NCBI GenBank assembly: GCA_040881665.1
Contig: JBBECT010000007.1
Span: forward strand, 62,001 to 126,000
Length of the DNA: 64,000 nt
Reading direction: 5' to 3'
From: Actinomycetota bacterium
GTDB taxonomy: Bacteria; Actinomycetota; UBA4738; HRBIN12
Shown: positions 32,518-41,682 of the stretch, in pieces
Layout of the letters: the number at the start of each line of letters is the position of its first letter
Numbering within the stretch: position 1 is the stretch's first letter
Translations under genes and position numbers: made by a program
The notes under the pieces: model-generated
Databases searched by the model: none
Seen by the model: only the letters and a program-made list of their open reading frames with translations
Told to the model about the DNA's origin: nothing

Positions 32518-33474
32518 TCAGGAACGGATCACGACCGGGGTCCCCAGCGGGATCCCGGTCAGCCGTTCCATCTGCGGGTTGAACACCCGGATGCACCCGG
32601 CCGACACGCGGCGTCCGCGGTCGCCGGACGAAGCCGTGCCGTGGATCGCCATCCGTCCCTCGCCGACCCACTCGGAGATCGGTGCGAGCCCCGACAGTCC
32701 GAGGACGAACGTGCCGTACGGTCCCCCACCGTCGGCCTGCGGAACTCGAGCCCACACGGAGAATAGCCCGCGGGCACTGGGTGCTCCCGGGCGGCCCACG
32801 CCGACGCTGAACGAGGAAACCTGTCGTCCGCCCACGTAGTGGCGCAGCGTGCGCTCGGACAGGTCGACGACGATCAGCTCGTCGCGGGCTACGAGCCGCA
32901 CCGACTCGACGCGGACCCATCCGGTCGTCCCGTTCGGAGCGATCGGGAGCTGGACGCGGACCCACGCCCGTCCCTGGTCGTCGTGCCGCCCCTTCTCGAC
33001 GAGCAGCGGCGCCCGCTGACCCCACGGGTTCTCGACGTCGAACGCGTAGCGCGGTTCGATCGCTCCCGGCCGCCGGTAGATGTCGACGATAACGCGGCGC
33101 GGGATCGCCGCATATGCATGCACGACCGGCTCACCGCCCTCGGGTTCCTCCCCCGACTGGGTCGAGGCCTGTCCCCCGGAACCATCGTCGGCCGGCGGAT
33201 CGTTCGCCGCCGGAGGATCAGCCTCGTCCGGCAAGGGCGCCGGGGCGACGGCGAGCGGCTGGCGCGGGAACGGCGATCCCTCCCCGGGCGATCCCGGAGG
33301 CTCGACTTCGGCGGGACCCGGCAGCGCGCCGCCGGATGCGTCGTCGGCGACCGCGGGAACGCGCGTCGGAGGGGCCGGATCGTCGTCCGTGCACGCGGCG
33401 AGCAGGGCCGACAGGCAGAACACGACGGCGAGCGTGGCCGTCGGGCGAACGCGACGCGTTGGGATGGGGCGCAT
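32518..33474 (-). CDS. L,D-transpeptidase lipoprotein (YkuD)
   Basis: The 318-residue protein is a predicted lipoprotein (lipobox LAAC, C28) with a long Pro/Asp/Gly-rich linker (~30-120), an SH3b-like middle domain, and a C-terminal YkuD catalytic domain. The HGTASSGDRGRRVSAGCIR motif gives H278, S291 and nucleophile C294. These enzymes make 3-3 cross-links in peptidoglycan or attach proteins to it, and actinobacteria have several. The linker would span the cell wall. The ATG at 33474 leaves only 28 bases to the divergent lipoprotein start. Confidence 0.85.
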   Translation of the reverse strand: MRPIPTRRVRPTATLAVVFCLSALLAACTDDDPAPPTRVPAVADDASGGALPGPAEVEPPGSPGEGSPFPRQPLAVAPAPLPDEADPPAANDPPADDGSGGQASTQSGEEPEGGEPVVHAYAAIPRRVIVDIYRRPGAIEPRYAFDVENPWGQRAPLLVEKGRHDDQGRAWVRVQLPIAPNGTTGWVRVESVRLVARDELIVVDLSERTLRHYVGGRQVSSFSVGVGRPGAPSARGLFSVWARVPQADGGGPYGTFVLGLSGLAPISEWVGEGRMAIHGTASSGDRGRRVSAGCIRVFNPQMERLTGIPLGTPVVIRS

Positions 33475-33502
33475 CGGCTCATTATCCGAGAGGATGCCCG
33501 CG
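33475..33502. promoter_or_regulatory. Very short divergent region between two lipoprotein genes
   Basis: Only 28 bases (19 if the ATG at 33494 is used) separate two divergent starts. CATTAT on the plus strand and GATAAT on the minus strand overlap at 33480-33486, so one AT-rich core could serve as -10 in both directions. GAGAGG at 33488-33493 suits the ATG at 33503. Confidence 0.4.
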
Positions 33503-34132
33503 ATGCGTACCCACCCGGTCACGGCCCTCGCGCGTTCGGTGCCCGCGCTCGCGCTGATCGCGTGCCTGGTCGTCGCGTGCACAGGCGATCCGGTCGCACA
33601 GGTCACCGATCTGCGCGCGATCGTCCCGATGAGCGACGACGCCCCCGATGATCTGCGCTACGCCGGGAGGCTGTCCGGTCCGGCGGATCTCGAGGCGTTC
33701 CGCGGCGACCCCGAGGGACGGGAGGCGATGCGGGCAGCCGGCTTCCGATCGGCGTGGACCTCCCTGTTCGCGAGCCCGGACCTGTTGGCGTTCTTCACGC
33801 TCAGCGAACCCAACACCGACCCGCCCGAGGACGCGCGCCTCGTCACGGCCTCGGCGGTGCTGTTCGCCGACGCGGACGGCGCGACCTCGGCGCTCGCCAC
33901 GTTCGAGGAGGAGGCGACCGACGGGATGCGCGATCCGCTGCGCGGCCTCGAACCGGTTCCCGGAGGGTTCGCGCTCGCGGGAGCGCGCGGCGGTCAGCCG
34001 GTGACCGCGACCGGCAGCGTCGCCGGGGAGATCGTCGTGCTCGTGCAGACCCAGGGCTCGGTCCCGCCGGCCACCGCCGACGCGATGCTCGCCGGGATGC
34101 ACGACGCCGCGATCACGGAGACGGCCTCCTGA
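33503..34132 (+). CDS. Predicted lipoprotein, function unknown
   Basis: The 209-residue protein has a lipoprotein signal with lipobox LVVAC (C26) and a ~180-residue extracytoplasmic domain with no recognised family. The domain alternates strands and helices (AVLFADADGATSALATFEEE; GGFALAGARGGQPVTATGSV), much like sensor-type or substrate-binding lipoproteins of actinobacteria. The start at 33503 is preferred because GAGAGG lies 9 bases upstream; 33494 is the alternative. It shares its upstream region with the L,D-transpeptidase gene and may be co-regulated. Confidence 0.6.
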   Translation: MRTHPVTALARSVPALALIACLVVACTGDPVAQVTDLRAIVPMSDDAPDDLRYAGRLSGPADLEAFRGDPEGREAMRAAGFRSAWTSLFASPDLLAFFTLSEPNTDPPEDARLVTASAVLFADADGATSALATFEEEATDGMRDPLRGLEPVPGGFALAGARGGQPVTATGSVAGEIVVLVQTQGSVPPATADAMLAGMHDAAITETAS

Positions 34133-34176
34133 GCCGGCTCGGTCGATCGCCCGGAGAGCCGGGGTAGGCTTCGCTC

Positions 34177-35988
34177 GTGGCGAAACGTCTACCGTCGCTC
34201 GTCGGCCTGGTTGTGGGGCTCGTCGTCCTCGGAACCGCCCCCGCGGGCGCGCAGGTGTTCCCGGGGGAACGGATCGACCGGTACGAGGTCGACATCACGA
34301 TCGAGCGGGACGGGTCGATCGTGGTCGTCGAGACGATCGACTACTTCTTCGACGAGCCTCGCCACGGCATCCTCCGCGATATCCCGACGCGGATCTGGTA
34401 CGACGACACCTACGATCGGGTCTACCCGCTCGAGATCCTCTCTGTCGAGGCGTCGAGCGGCACACCGGCGAACTACGAGCTGGAGGACGTCACCACGCAG
34501 GAGGGTTCCGGGACGCGCCTGCGGATCGGCGACGCCGATCGCACGATCAGCGGCAAGCACACCTACCGGATCCGCTACCGGGTCGAGCGCGCGATGCAGG
34601 CCTTCCCCGACCACGACGAGCTCGTCTGGGACGCGATCGGCCTCGAATGGACCGTCGGTATCGAGCAGGCGATCGTCACGGTGCATGCACCGGTACCGAT
34701 CGAGCGGATCAACTGCTCGAGCGGTCCGTACGGGTCGAACGCGCCGTGCACCGTCGAGCGTCTGGAGGGGCGCACCGCACGGTTCGGAGCGTCGCTGTTG
34801 CCGCCGTTCCAGGGGATGACGGTTGCGGTTTCCCTTCCGGAGGAGGCGGTGGAGGTACCGCCGCCCCTGCTCGAGGAACGGTGGAGCTTCCCGCGAGCCT
34901 TCACCGCGACGCCGGCACGGGTCGGCGGTGGGATCGGCGTGCTCGCGCTGGCGATCGTCGGGTTCGTGGGCCTTGTCTTCCTCCGGGGACGGGACGAGCG
35001 CTACGCCGGGTCACCGGTCGATGTGCTGCACGGGCAGCCGGGAGCACCCGTCGAGGCCGTTCCCGTGCTCGACCGCACGCCGACGCTCGCCGAGTTCGCT
35101 CCGCCGGACGACATCCGCCCCGGCCAGCTGGGGACACTGATCGACGAGTCGGCGAACGCCCTCGACGTGTCGGCGACGATCGTCGACCTCGCCGTGCGCG
35201 GGTACCTACGGATCGAGGAACTGGAGAAGACCTGGATGTTCGGCAAGCCGGACTTCCGGCTCGTCCGGATCTCCGAACCCGACGGCGATCTGCTCGAGTA
35301 CGAGCGGATCCTGCTCACCGGCCTGTTCCGCAGTGGTGAGGTCGTGCAGCTCTCGGAACTCAAAGCGACCTTCTACCAGGAGTTCGAACAGGTCCAGAAC
35401 GCGATGTACCGGGACGCGGTCCGCAACGGATGGTTCCCGGCCAACCCCGACTCGATCCGCGATCGGTGGCGGCTGATCGGGATGGCGCTGTTCCTCGTGG
35501 GCTGCGGGGTGGTGTTCCTCGCCGCGCGCTACACGACGCTCGGCTTGGTCGCGCTGCCCGCGCCGCTGTTCGGTCTGCTGGTCTTCTTCGGCGCGAAGGC
35601 GATGCCCCGGCGCACCGCGAAGGGAACGGCCATGAAGAAGCGCACCGAGGGACTGAAGATGGTGATGGAGGTCTCCGAGGTCGAGCTGTCGCGGTTCGCC
35701 GAGGCGGAGAACATCTTCACGAAGCTGCTCCCCTACGCCGTGGTGTTCGGGATCACCGAGAAGTGGGCGAAGACCTTCGAGCAGCTCGGCGCGATGCCCG
35801 ACACCTCCAGCTGGTACGTCTCGTCGCGACCGTTCGCCTACGCGGCCTTCGCCGGATCGGTCGACGGGTTCACGACACTGTCCTCGGGCGTGGTCGGCTC
35901 CCGGCCGGCGTCGTCGGGTGGCAGCGGGTTCTCCGGCGGTGGATCGTCGGGCGGTGGCGGAGGCGGCGGAGGCGGAGGCTCGTGGTGA
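34177..35988 (+). CDS. DUF2207 membrane protein with glycine-rich tail
   Basis: The 603-residue protein has a signal peptide (SLVGLVVGLVVLGTAPAGAQ) and an extracytoplasmic DUF2207 N-terminal domain (IDRYEVDITIERDGSIVVVE; RHGILRDIP). A transmembrane helix lies near 250, followed by a cytoplasmic helical domain, two more membrane helices near 430-475, and a C-terminal domain ending in a Gly/Ser-rich tail that closes SGGGGGGGGGGSW. This is the standard layout of the family, whose function is not established. The start is GTG. Confidence 0.8.
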   Translation: MAKRLPSLVGLVVGLVVLGTAPAGAQVFPGERIDRYEVDITIERDGSIVVVETIDYFFDEPRHGILRDIPTRIWYDDTYDRVYPLEILSVEASSGTPANYELEDVTTQEGSGTRLRIGDADRTISGKHTYRIRYRVERAMQAFPDHDELVWDAIGLEWTVGIEQAIVTVHAPVPIERINCSSGPYGSNAPCTVERLEGRTARFGASLLPPFQGMTVAVSLPEEAVEVPPPLLEERWSFPRAFTATPARVGGGIGVLALAIVGFVGLVFLRGRDERYAGSPVDVLHGQPGAPVEAVPVLDRTPTLAEFAPPDDIRPGQLGTLIDESANALDVSATIVDLAVRGYLRIEELEKTWMFGKPDFRLVRISEPDGDLLEYERILLTGLFRSGEVVQLSELKATFYQEFEQVQNAMYRDAVRNGWFPANPDSIRDRWRLIGMALFLVGCGVVFLAARYTTLGLVALPAPLFGLLVFFGAKAMPRRTAKGTAMKKRTEGLKMVMEVSEVELSRFAEAENIFTKLLPYAVVFGITEKWAKTFEQLGAMPDTSSWYVSSRPFAYAAFAGSVDGFTTLSSGVVGSRPASSGGSGFSGGGSSGGGGGGGGGGSW

Positions 35989-36007
35989 GCGATCGAGGGG
36001 TCGCGCG

Positions 36008-37252
36008 TCACACCCGGTAGCGGGCCAGCGCGAATCGACCCGCGTTCCCGGGACCCGCGCCGCCGACGACCAGCAGGCGACCGCCCGAGAGCGACGCACC
36101 GTGCGCGTAGGCGCCACCGACGAACCGCGTGGTCGCTCGCCCGTCACCGCCGAACCCGTGGTCGAGCACCCCGTTCGCCCGGTAGCGGACGATCGCGAAG
36201 CGCCACTCGATCGGCTCGACGACCTCGTGCGGTCCGGCGCCGCCGGCCACCACGATCCTCCCGTCGTGTTGGATCGCGACGGCCTCGGCGACCTGCTCCG
36301 AGCCGTGCCGGACGTCGGTGGTCACTCTCCCGTCCCCGCTGAAGGTGCGATCTGGCCTCCCGGCCTTCGTGAACCGCGCCGCCGCGAAGCGGAAGAAGTC
36401 GAACGCGCCGGCGGCCACGATCCGACCGTCGGACTGCACCGCCACGGCGAACGCATCGCCGAACAAGGGTGAGGTCACCTTGCCGTCGCCGCCGAACACC
36501 GGGTCGAGCTCGCCCTCGGGTGTGTAGCGCGCCAGGGCCCAACTCCCGCCGTTCCCGCCCGCGAGCACGATCTTCCCGTTCGACTGGAGCGCGAGTGCCC
36601 GCGCCACTCCCCAGATCCCGTAGGGGGTGATCACCAGACCACCGTCGCCGAACGTGGGGTCCGGTGTGCCGTCGGTCCCGTACCGCACGAGGGCGAACTT
36701 CGGCCGGTTCGTCCCCGCCGACCCGGCAACAAGGATCTTCCCGTCGGGTTGGATCGCGACGCCGTTCGCGATGTCGAAGCCCGGCGTGAGGTCGGTCGTC
36801 ACCACTCCGCCCGTCCCGAACCCCGGGTCCGGCGTACCGCCGGTGTCGTAGCGCACGACGGCGAATCGGTTGCGATCGTCGGCGGTGCCGGCCGCCACGA
36901 TCATGCCGTCGGGCTGGAGCGCAACCGCGCGTGCCTCCCCCGCCCCGATGATCGACGTCGTGACCTTTCCCCCGGAACCGAACGCAGGGTCGAGGGCCCC
37001 CTCGGTCCCGTAGCGTGCCAACCCGAAGTCGGAGCCCGCGACGCCGGCCGCGACGATGCCCCCATCGGACTGCACCGCGACCGCTCGCGCGGCCGCTCCG
37101 CCCGCGAAGGCCGTGGTCACCTTCCCGTCGCCGTCGAAGGAGGGGTCGAGGTCCCCGTCGGCCGCCCACGCGGGGAGCATCTGCGCGGTCATCAACGCCG
37201 CGGCGGCAGCGATCGCCACCATCACCCTTGCCGCACCGATCCGGGTCTCCAC
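36008..37252 (-). CDS. Secreted delta-60 repeat protein
   Basis: The 414-residue protein has a signal peptide (VMVAIAAAAALMTAQMLPAWA) and then about seven ~55-residue delta-60 repeats, each with a GxLDPxFGxxGKVTT-like start and an AVALQPDGKIVVAG-like centre. They form a beta-propeller-like extracellular domain. Function is unknown; members occur in surface and adhesion-type proteins. The long plus-strand frame across this gene is a composition artefact. Confidence 0.8.
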   Translation of the reverse strand: METRIGAARVMVAIAAAAALMTAQMLPAWAADGDLDPSFDGDGKVTTAFAGGAAARAVAVQSDGGIVAAGVAGSDFGLARYGTEGALDPAFGSGGKVTTSIIGAGEARAVALQPDGMIVAAGTADDRNRFAVVRYDTGGTPDPGFGTGGVVTTDLTPGFDIANGVAIQPDGKILVAGSAGTNRPKFALVRYGTDGTPDPTFGDGGLVITPYGIWGVARALALQSNGKIVLAGGNGGSWALARYTPEGELDPVFGGDGKVTSPLFGDAFAVAVQSDGRIVAAGAFDFFRFAAARFTKAGRPDRTFSGDGRVTTDVRHGSEQVAEAVAIQHDGRIVVAGGAGPHEVVEPIEWRFAIVRYRANGVLDHGFGGDGRATTRFVGGAYAHGASLSGGRLLVVGGAGPGNAGRFALARYRV

Positions 37253-37327
37253 CGCTCGCCTCCTCCCCTCGCAGTGTGCGCCCGGGATCGGCCCCGCGGA
37301 AGGGCCGTTCGGCCTGCCGGACCCGGG

Positions 37328-38716
37328 CTACAGACCGTAGGCCTCGAGCAAGCGCAACCACACCTCGCTCACCGTGGGGAACGAGGGCACCGCGTGCCAG
37401 AGGGTCTCGAGCGGAACCTCCGCGACGACGGCGATCGTAGCCGCATGGACGAGCTCCTGGACCTCGGGGCCCGTGAAGGTGGCGCCGATGATGACGCGCC
37501 GGTTCTCGTCGATCACCAGGTGGGAGGTTCCCTTGATGTCGTTGCCGCGGAGGTAGGCGCCCGCGACGTCTCCGGTTCCGACCTGCACGGTCCGCACGCC
37601 GATGCCCCGGTCACGGGCCTCGGCCTCCGTCGGCCCGACGGCCGCGACCTGAGGGTCGGTGAAGGTCACGCGGGGGATCGCTCGGTGATCGGCGATGTCG
37701 GTCGCCTCACGTCCGCCGAGCACGTCGCCCACGATCCGGCCCTGATACTTGCCCATGTGCGTCAACAACGCGAGGCCGGTGATGTCGCCGACCCCGTACA
37801 ACCACTCTCCGTCGACGCCCGCGATCCGGAGTCGCTCGTCGACCTGCACGGGCTCGCCGGGCACGAGGCCGACCGTGTCCAGGCCCACGTCGGTGGTGTT
37901 CGGACGCCGGCCGACCGCGACCAGCAGCTCGTCGCCGCCGATCTCGCGTCCGTCCTCGAACGTCACGGTCACGGCGCCGTCGGGAGCGCGCCGGACGCGC
38001 TGCACACGAGCGCCGGTGATCGCCGCGATGCCCTCGGCCTCGAATGCCTCCGCGACCTGATCGCCGGCGAACGGTTCCTCGCGACTCAGCAGCCGGGGAC
38101 CGCCCTCGATGATCGTGACCTGCTCCGAACCGAGGCGGCGGAACGCCTGGGCCAGTTCCGCGCCGATCGGACCCCCGCCGAGCACGACGAACCGGCGGGG
38201 GATCTGCTTGACGGCCGTGGCGTCGCGGTTGGTCCAGGCGCGCGCGTCCGCGAGGCCGTCGATCGGGGGCATCGCGGGGGTGGTTCCGGCGGCGAGCACG
38301 ACCGCCTTGGTCGCCGTGAGCGTTCGGGTTCCCGTGTCGGTTTCCACCGCGACGCGACGCTCCCCCGCCAGACGGCCGCGTCCGCGCACGAGCTCGATCC
38401 CCTCGGAGTCGAGCCAGGGGGTCTGGGTCGAATCGTTCCAGTCGTTGGTCATGTAGTCGCGCTGGGCGAGCGCGGCCGCCACGTCGATCTCGCCGGTGAT
38501 CGCCTCGGCCACGCCCGGAGCACGCTTCGCAGCAGCCAGGACGTCCCCGGGCCGCACCAAGGCCTTGCTGGGGATGCACCCGTAGAAGGAGCACTCCCCG
38601 CCCACGAGTCGCTCCTCGACGATCGCGACCGAGAACCCGCGAGCGACCGCCCTCCCGGCGGCGTTCTCCCCGGGCGGTCCCGCCCCGATCACGATCACGT
38701 CGAAGTCCTCACCCAT
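37328..38716 (-). CDS. Pyridine nucleotide-disulfide oxidoreductase
   Basis: The 462-residue flavoprotein has an FAD-binding GAGPPGENAA loop, the redox disulfide C42-SFYG-C47, an NAD(P)-binding LGGGPIGAELAQ loop (~178-189), and an FAD GVGDITG motif. The C-terminal interface reads VPSFPTVSEVW, so the catalytic His of the usual HPT..E motif is Phe. This argues against a true lipoamide dehydrogenase or glutathione reductase; it is nearer to the mercuric-reductase-like actinobacterial group, but MerA's C-terminal Cys pair is absent. It lies 80 bases downstream of an alpha/beta hydrolase and is probably co-transcribed. Confidence 0.8.
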   Translation of the reverse strand: MGEDFDVIVIGAGPPGENAAGRAVARGFSVAIVEERLVGGECSFYGCIPSKALVRPGDVLAAAKRAPGVAEAITGEIDVAAALAQRDYMTNDWNDSTQTPWLDSEGIELVRGRGRLAGERRVAVETDTGTRTLTATKAVVLAAGTTPAMPPIDGLADARAWTNRDATAVKQIPRRFVVLGGGPIGAELAQAFRRLGSEQVTIIEGGPRLLSREEPFAGDQVAEAFEAEGIAAITGARVQRVRRAPDGAVTVTFEDGREIGGDELLVAVGRRPNTTDVGLDTVGLVPGEPVQVDERLRIAGVDGEWLYGVGDITGLALLTHMGKYQGRIVGDVLGGREATDIADHRAIPRVTFTDPQVAAVGPTEAEARDRGIGVRTVQVGTGDVAGAYLRGNDIKGTSHLVIDENRRVIIGATFTGPEVQELVHAATIAVVAEVPLETLWHAVPSFPTVSEVWLRLLEAYGL

Positions 38717-38796
38717 CCGTGGCCTCCCTCTTCGTTCTCTCCTGCTGGAGCGTTCCCGTGCGGCCGAGCGTGACACGTTCCACTCTCGCCCATCCG

Positions 38797-39606
38797 TCAC
38801 CGGGTCAGGAACCCGCGGACGGCCGTGTTGAATCGATCCGCCGCCTCGATGTTGCACTGGTGACCGACCTCCGGGAGCACGACGAGTTCGGACCCACGGA
38901 TCCCGCGGTGGAGCTCTTCCGCGACCGTCAGAGGGGACCGGACGTCCTCCTCGCCGTAGAGCAGCAGCGTCGGAACGTCGATCGAGCCGAGCATCCCGCG
39001 TAGATCCGCATCGGCGAGCGCCTCGAGCATCGGCTTGACGCCACCGGGATGGAAGTCGCACATCATGGCCACCGCCTCTTCCACCATGGCATCGGGAGCG
39101 CGATCGGTGAACAGCGTCGGGATCCATTCCCGAACCCACTCCTCCGGCGGAAGCTCCAGTCCTCGTCGCACGCCCTGGATACGCTCGGCGACCACCTCCG
39201 GTGGCAACGAACCGGCCCAGCCCGCGTACGCCGCGGTGAGGACCAGACTCGTGAGCACCGTCGGGTGGCGACGGTAGAGCTCGAGCGCAAGCGTCGATCC
39301 CCAGGACAACCCGACCACGCTGGGTCGGCCGAGATCCAGCGTGGCGACGAACCCGGCCAACACATCGGCGTAGTCGGACATCCGGAACGACACGGGTGGG
39401 TCGGACGATCCGCCGCAGCCAGGTGCATCCCACGCGACGACCGTGAACGCGTCCGACAACCCGTCGAGCTGACGCCGCCACTCGCGGTGATCCGACAGAC
39501 CCCCGTGCAGCAACACGACGAGCGGTCCACTTCCCGATCGCTCGTAGGTGATCGTCAAGCCGGTGCCGTTGATCTTGATCCGTTCCACGAGTACCCGCGG
39601 CGGCAC
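38797..39606 (-). CDS. Alpha/beta hydrolase (paralogue 1)
   Basis: The 269-residue protein has the alpha/beta hydrolase fold: oxyanion HGG (~34-36), nucleophile S101 in GLSWGS, an acidic residue in LLYGEED, and catalytic His in PEVGHQCN. The chain is close to a second copy at 50118-50963 over its whole length. Substrate is unknown; C-C hydrolase or esterase activity is possible. It starts the unit that continues into the disulfide oxidoreductase gene. Confidence 0.8.
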   Translation of the reverse strand: MPPRVLVERIKINGTGLTITYERSGSGPLVVLLHGGLSDHREWRRQLDGLSDAFTVVAWDAPGCGGSSDPPVSFRMSDYADVLAGFVATLDLGRPSVVGLSWGSTLALELYRRHPTVLTSLVLTAAYAGWAGSLPPEVVAERIQGVRRGLELPPEEWVREWIPTLFTDRAPDAMVEEAVAMMCDFHPGGVKPMLEALADADLRGMLGSIDVPTLLLYGEEDVRSPLTVAEELHRGIRGSELVVLPEVGHQCNIEAADRFNTAVRGFLTR

Positions 39607-39720
39607 GATGCCCTGAGAACACTCCGTGCCGGGCCGATCCTACCCCGGCCGTCCCACGTGCTGCTGCGGCGCTCTCGAGAGTCCCCCGTACACCCGTCGG
39701 ACCGAACTTCACTCCGGTCG

Positions 39721-39903
39721 GTCGTCCGTTACTCCGCGCCGACCTTCGTCTGCACGCCGAACACGCTCAGCCAAGGAGGCGACGGCGTGCTCGGAGCCCA
39801 GGCGGGCGAGTCGGCATACCGATCGATCCTCGAACGGGCGGGGTTCACCCGCCGCCGGCCGCTCGACGCCGACTTCAACCTCGTGTTCGAGGCTCGTCCT
39901 TGA
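39721..39903 (+). pseudogene. C-terminal relic of a class I methyltransferase
   Basis: The last 60 codons of a methyltransferase are recognisable: YSAPTFVCTPNTLSQ, LGAQAGE, and ERAGFTRRRPLDADFNLVFE ending at a stop. This matches the tail of actinobacterial SAM methyltransferases that have an N-terminal regulator-like domain. There is no start and no AdoMet-binding region upstream; bases 39607-39720 are not alike. It is a remnant left by deletion. Confidence 0.55.
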
Positions 39904-40028
39904 GCATCGTCGTTCCCGGCAACGCTCCTCGACCGGCCGTGGCCGATGATTTCCGGATCCGATCTGCGTCGGAACGGAAGGATCGACCGTTCCCGCCTGT
40001 TGGAAACCCACGAGGAGGACCAAAACCC

Positions 40029-41402
40029 ATGCGTGCAACCGCGATATCGATCCCGGACATCCGCAACGCCGTAACCGGGCGGGTGATCGCCCCTGAGGAC
40101 GACGGATACGACGACGCACGTACGGTCTTCTACGGAGGGTTCGATCGCCGTCCCGCGGTCATCGTCCGCGTCGCGAACGCGAGGGACGCCGCGCATGTCG
40201 TGTCGGTCGCCCGTGACACGGGGCTCGAGCTGGCCGTCCGCAGCGGCGGGCACAGCGGGGTCGGTCACGGGACGACCGAGGGGGGGATCGTGCTCGACCT
40301 CTCCGACATGAACTCGCTGGACATCGACCCCGGCAGCCGGACCGCGTGGGCGGGATCCGGGCTGACTGCGGCCGAGTACACGGGGGCGGCTGCGGGCCAT
40401 GGGTTGGCGACCGGGTTCGGCGACGCGGGCTCGGTCGGGCTCGGGGGGATCACGCTGGGCGGCGGGGTCGGGTTCCTCGTCCGCAAGCACGGCCTCACGA
40501 TCGACGACCTCCTCGCCGCCGAGGTCGTGACCGCGGACGGGAGAATCCTGCAGACCGACACCGACAGCCATCCGGACATGTTCTGGGCGATCCGCGGGGG
40601 CGGCGGCAATTTCGGTGTCGCGACGCGCTTCCGCTTCCGGCTCCACCCGCTCGATTCGATCGTCGGGGGGATGCTGTTCCTGCCGGCGACCCCTGCGACG
40701 ATCGAATCGTTCATCGCCGAAGCGGAGGCGGCCCCTGAGGAGCTGTCGACGATCGCGAACGTGATGCCCGCTCCTCCGATGCCGTTCATCCCGGAGGAGG
40801 CGCACGGCAGGATGATCATCCTGGCGATGATCGTGTTCGCGGGAGGCGCCGATCGCGGCGAACGTGCCCTGGCGCCGTTCCGCGCGATCGCGACCCCGAT
40901 CGCGGACATGGTCCGGCCGATGTCCTATCCCGAGATGTATCTCCCCGACGAGGAGGACTATCACCCGACGGCGGTCGCGCGCACGATGTTCGTCGACGCG
41001 ATCGATCGGTCGGTCGCCGAGACGATCGTCGAGCACCTCGAGGCGTCGGACGCGCCGATGCGCGTGGCTCAGCTCCGCGTGCTGGGCGGCGCGATGGCCC
41101 GGGTCCCCGCAGACGCGACCGCCTTCGCGCACCGCGACAGCCGGATCATGGTGAACGTCGCGGCCATGTACGAACATCCCGAGGAGAGGGCCACACACCA
41201 GGCCTGGACCACGGACTTCGCCGCGGCGCTGCGCCAGAGCGACACCGGCGCGTACGTCAACTTCCTCGCCGAGGACGGGGAGGAACGGATCCGCGAGGCC
41301 TATCCGGGCGCGACATGGGACCGTCTCCGGTCGATCAAGGCACGCTACGACCCGTCGAACCTGTTCCGGCTGAACCAGAACATCCCGCCGGCCGGCACAT
41401 GA
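40029..41402 (+). CDS. FAD-linked oxidoreductase (BBE-like, PCMH fold)
   Basis: The 457-residue protein has the PCMH FAD-binding domain with RSGGHSGVGHG, where H75 is the likely site of covalent 8-alpha-FAD attachment. It continues with LGGGVGFLVRKHGLTIDDLL and ends with the berberine-bridge-like tail (YVNFLAEDGEERIREAYPGA; ARYDPSNLFRLNQNI). The Cys used for bicovalent FAD in some members is not seen. Such enzymes oxidise sugars, alcohols or secondary metabolites; no substrate can be named. GAGGAGG precedes the ATG. No secretion signal is seen. Confidence 0.85.
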   Translation: MRATAISIPDIRNAVTGRVIAPEDDGYDDARTVFYGGFDRRPAVIVRVANARDAAHVVSVARDTGLELAVRSGGHSGVGHGTTEGGIVLDLSDMNSLDIDPGSRTAWAGSGLTAAEYTGAAAGHGLATGFGDAGSVGLGGITLGGGVGFLVRKHGLTIDDLLAAEVVTADGRILQTDTDSHPDMFWAIRGGGGNFGVATRFRFRLHPLDSIVGGMLFLPATPATIESFIAEAEAAPEELSTIANVMPAPPMPFIPEEAHGRMIILAMIVFAGGADRGERALAPFRAIATPIADMVRPMSYPEMYLPDEEDYHPTAVARTMFVDAIDRSVAETIVEHLEASDAPMRVAQLRVLGGAMARVPADATAFAHRDSRIMVNVAAMYEHPEERATHQAWTTDFAAALRQSDTGAYVNFLAEDGEERIREAYPGATWDRLRSIKARYDPSNLFRLNQNIPPAGT

Positions 41403-41432
41403 GCGGTCCCGGTCCCGCTACCCTGGTCCTGC

Positions 41433-41517
41433 GCGAGAGTGGCGGAACCTGGCAGACGCGTCGGACTTAGGATCCGGTGGGCTATCGCCCGTGGGGGTTC
41501 GAATCCCCCCTCTCGCA
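41433..41517 (+). tRNA. tRNA-Leu(UAG)
   Basis: The acceptor stem GCGAGAG/CTCTCGC, a GGTTCGAATCC T-loop, a long class II variable arm (TGGGCTATCGCCCGT region), and the anticodon loop CTTAGGA give anticodon TAG. CCA is not encoded. The gene is 85 bases long. Confidence 0.93.
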
Positions 41518-41682
41518 CCGCGTGTGACCTGCGAGTCTATTATCGGCGAGTGACGATCGGCCGCCGGAAGGGCTCCTTTGCCCACGCTTGATCACGGCTG
41601 ACGTGTCGTCGCCGTCCGCGACTATTCGCAGCATGCCCAGGTCGAGGATCAGATGCTTGCCAGTTCTTGGGGCCGGCCCTCG

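Noticed and set aside
36749-38773. 674-codon open frame on the plus strand
   Set aside because: It lies opposite the delta-60 and disulfide oxidoreductase genes, which have clear domains; the frame itself is low in hydrophobic pattern.
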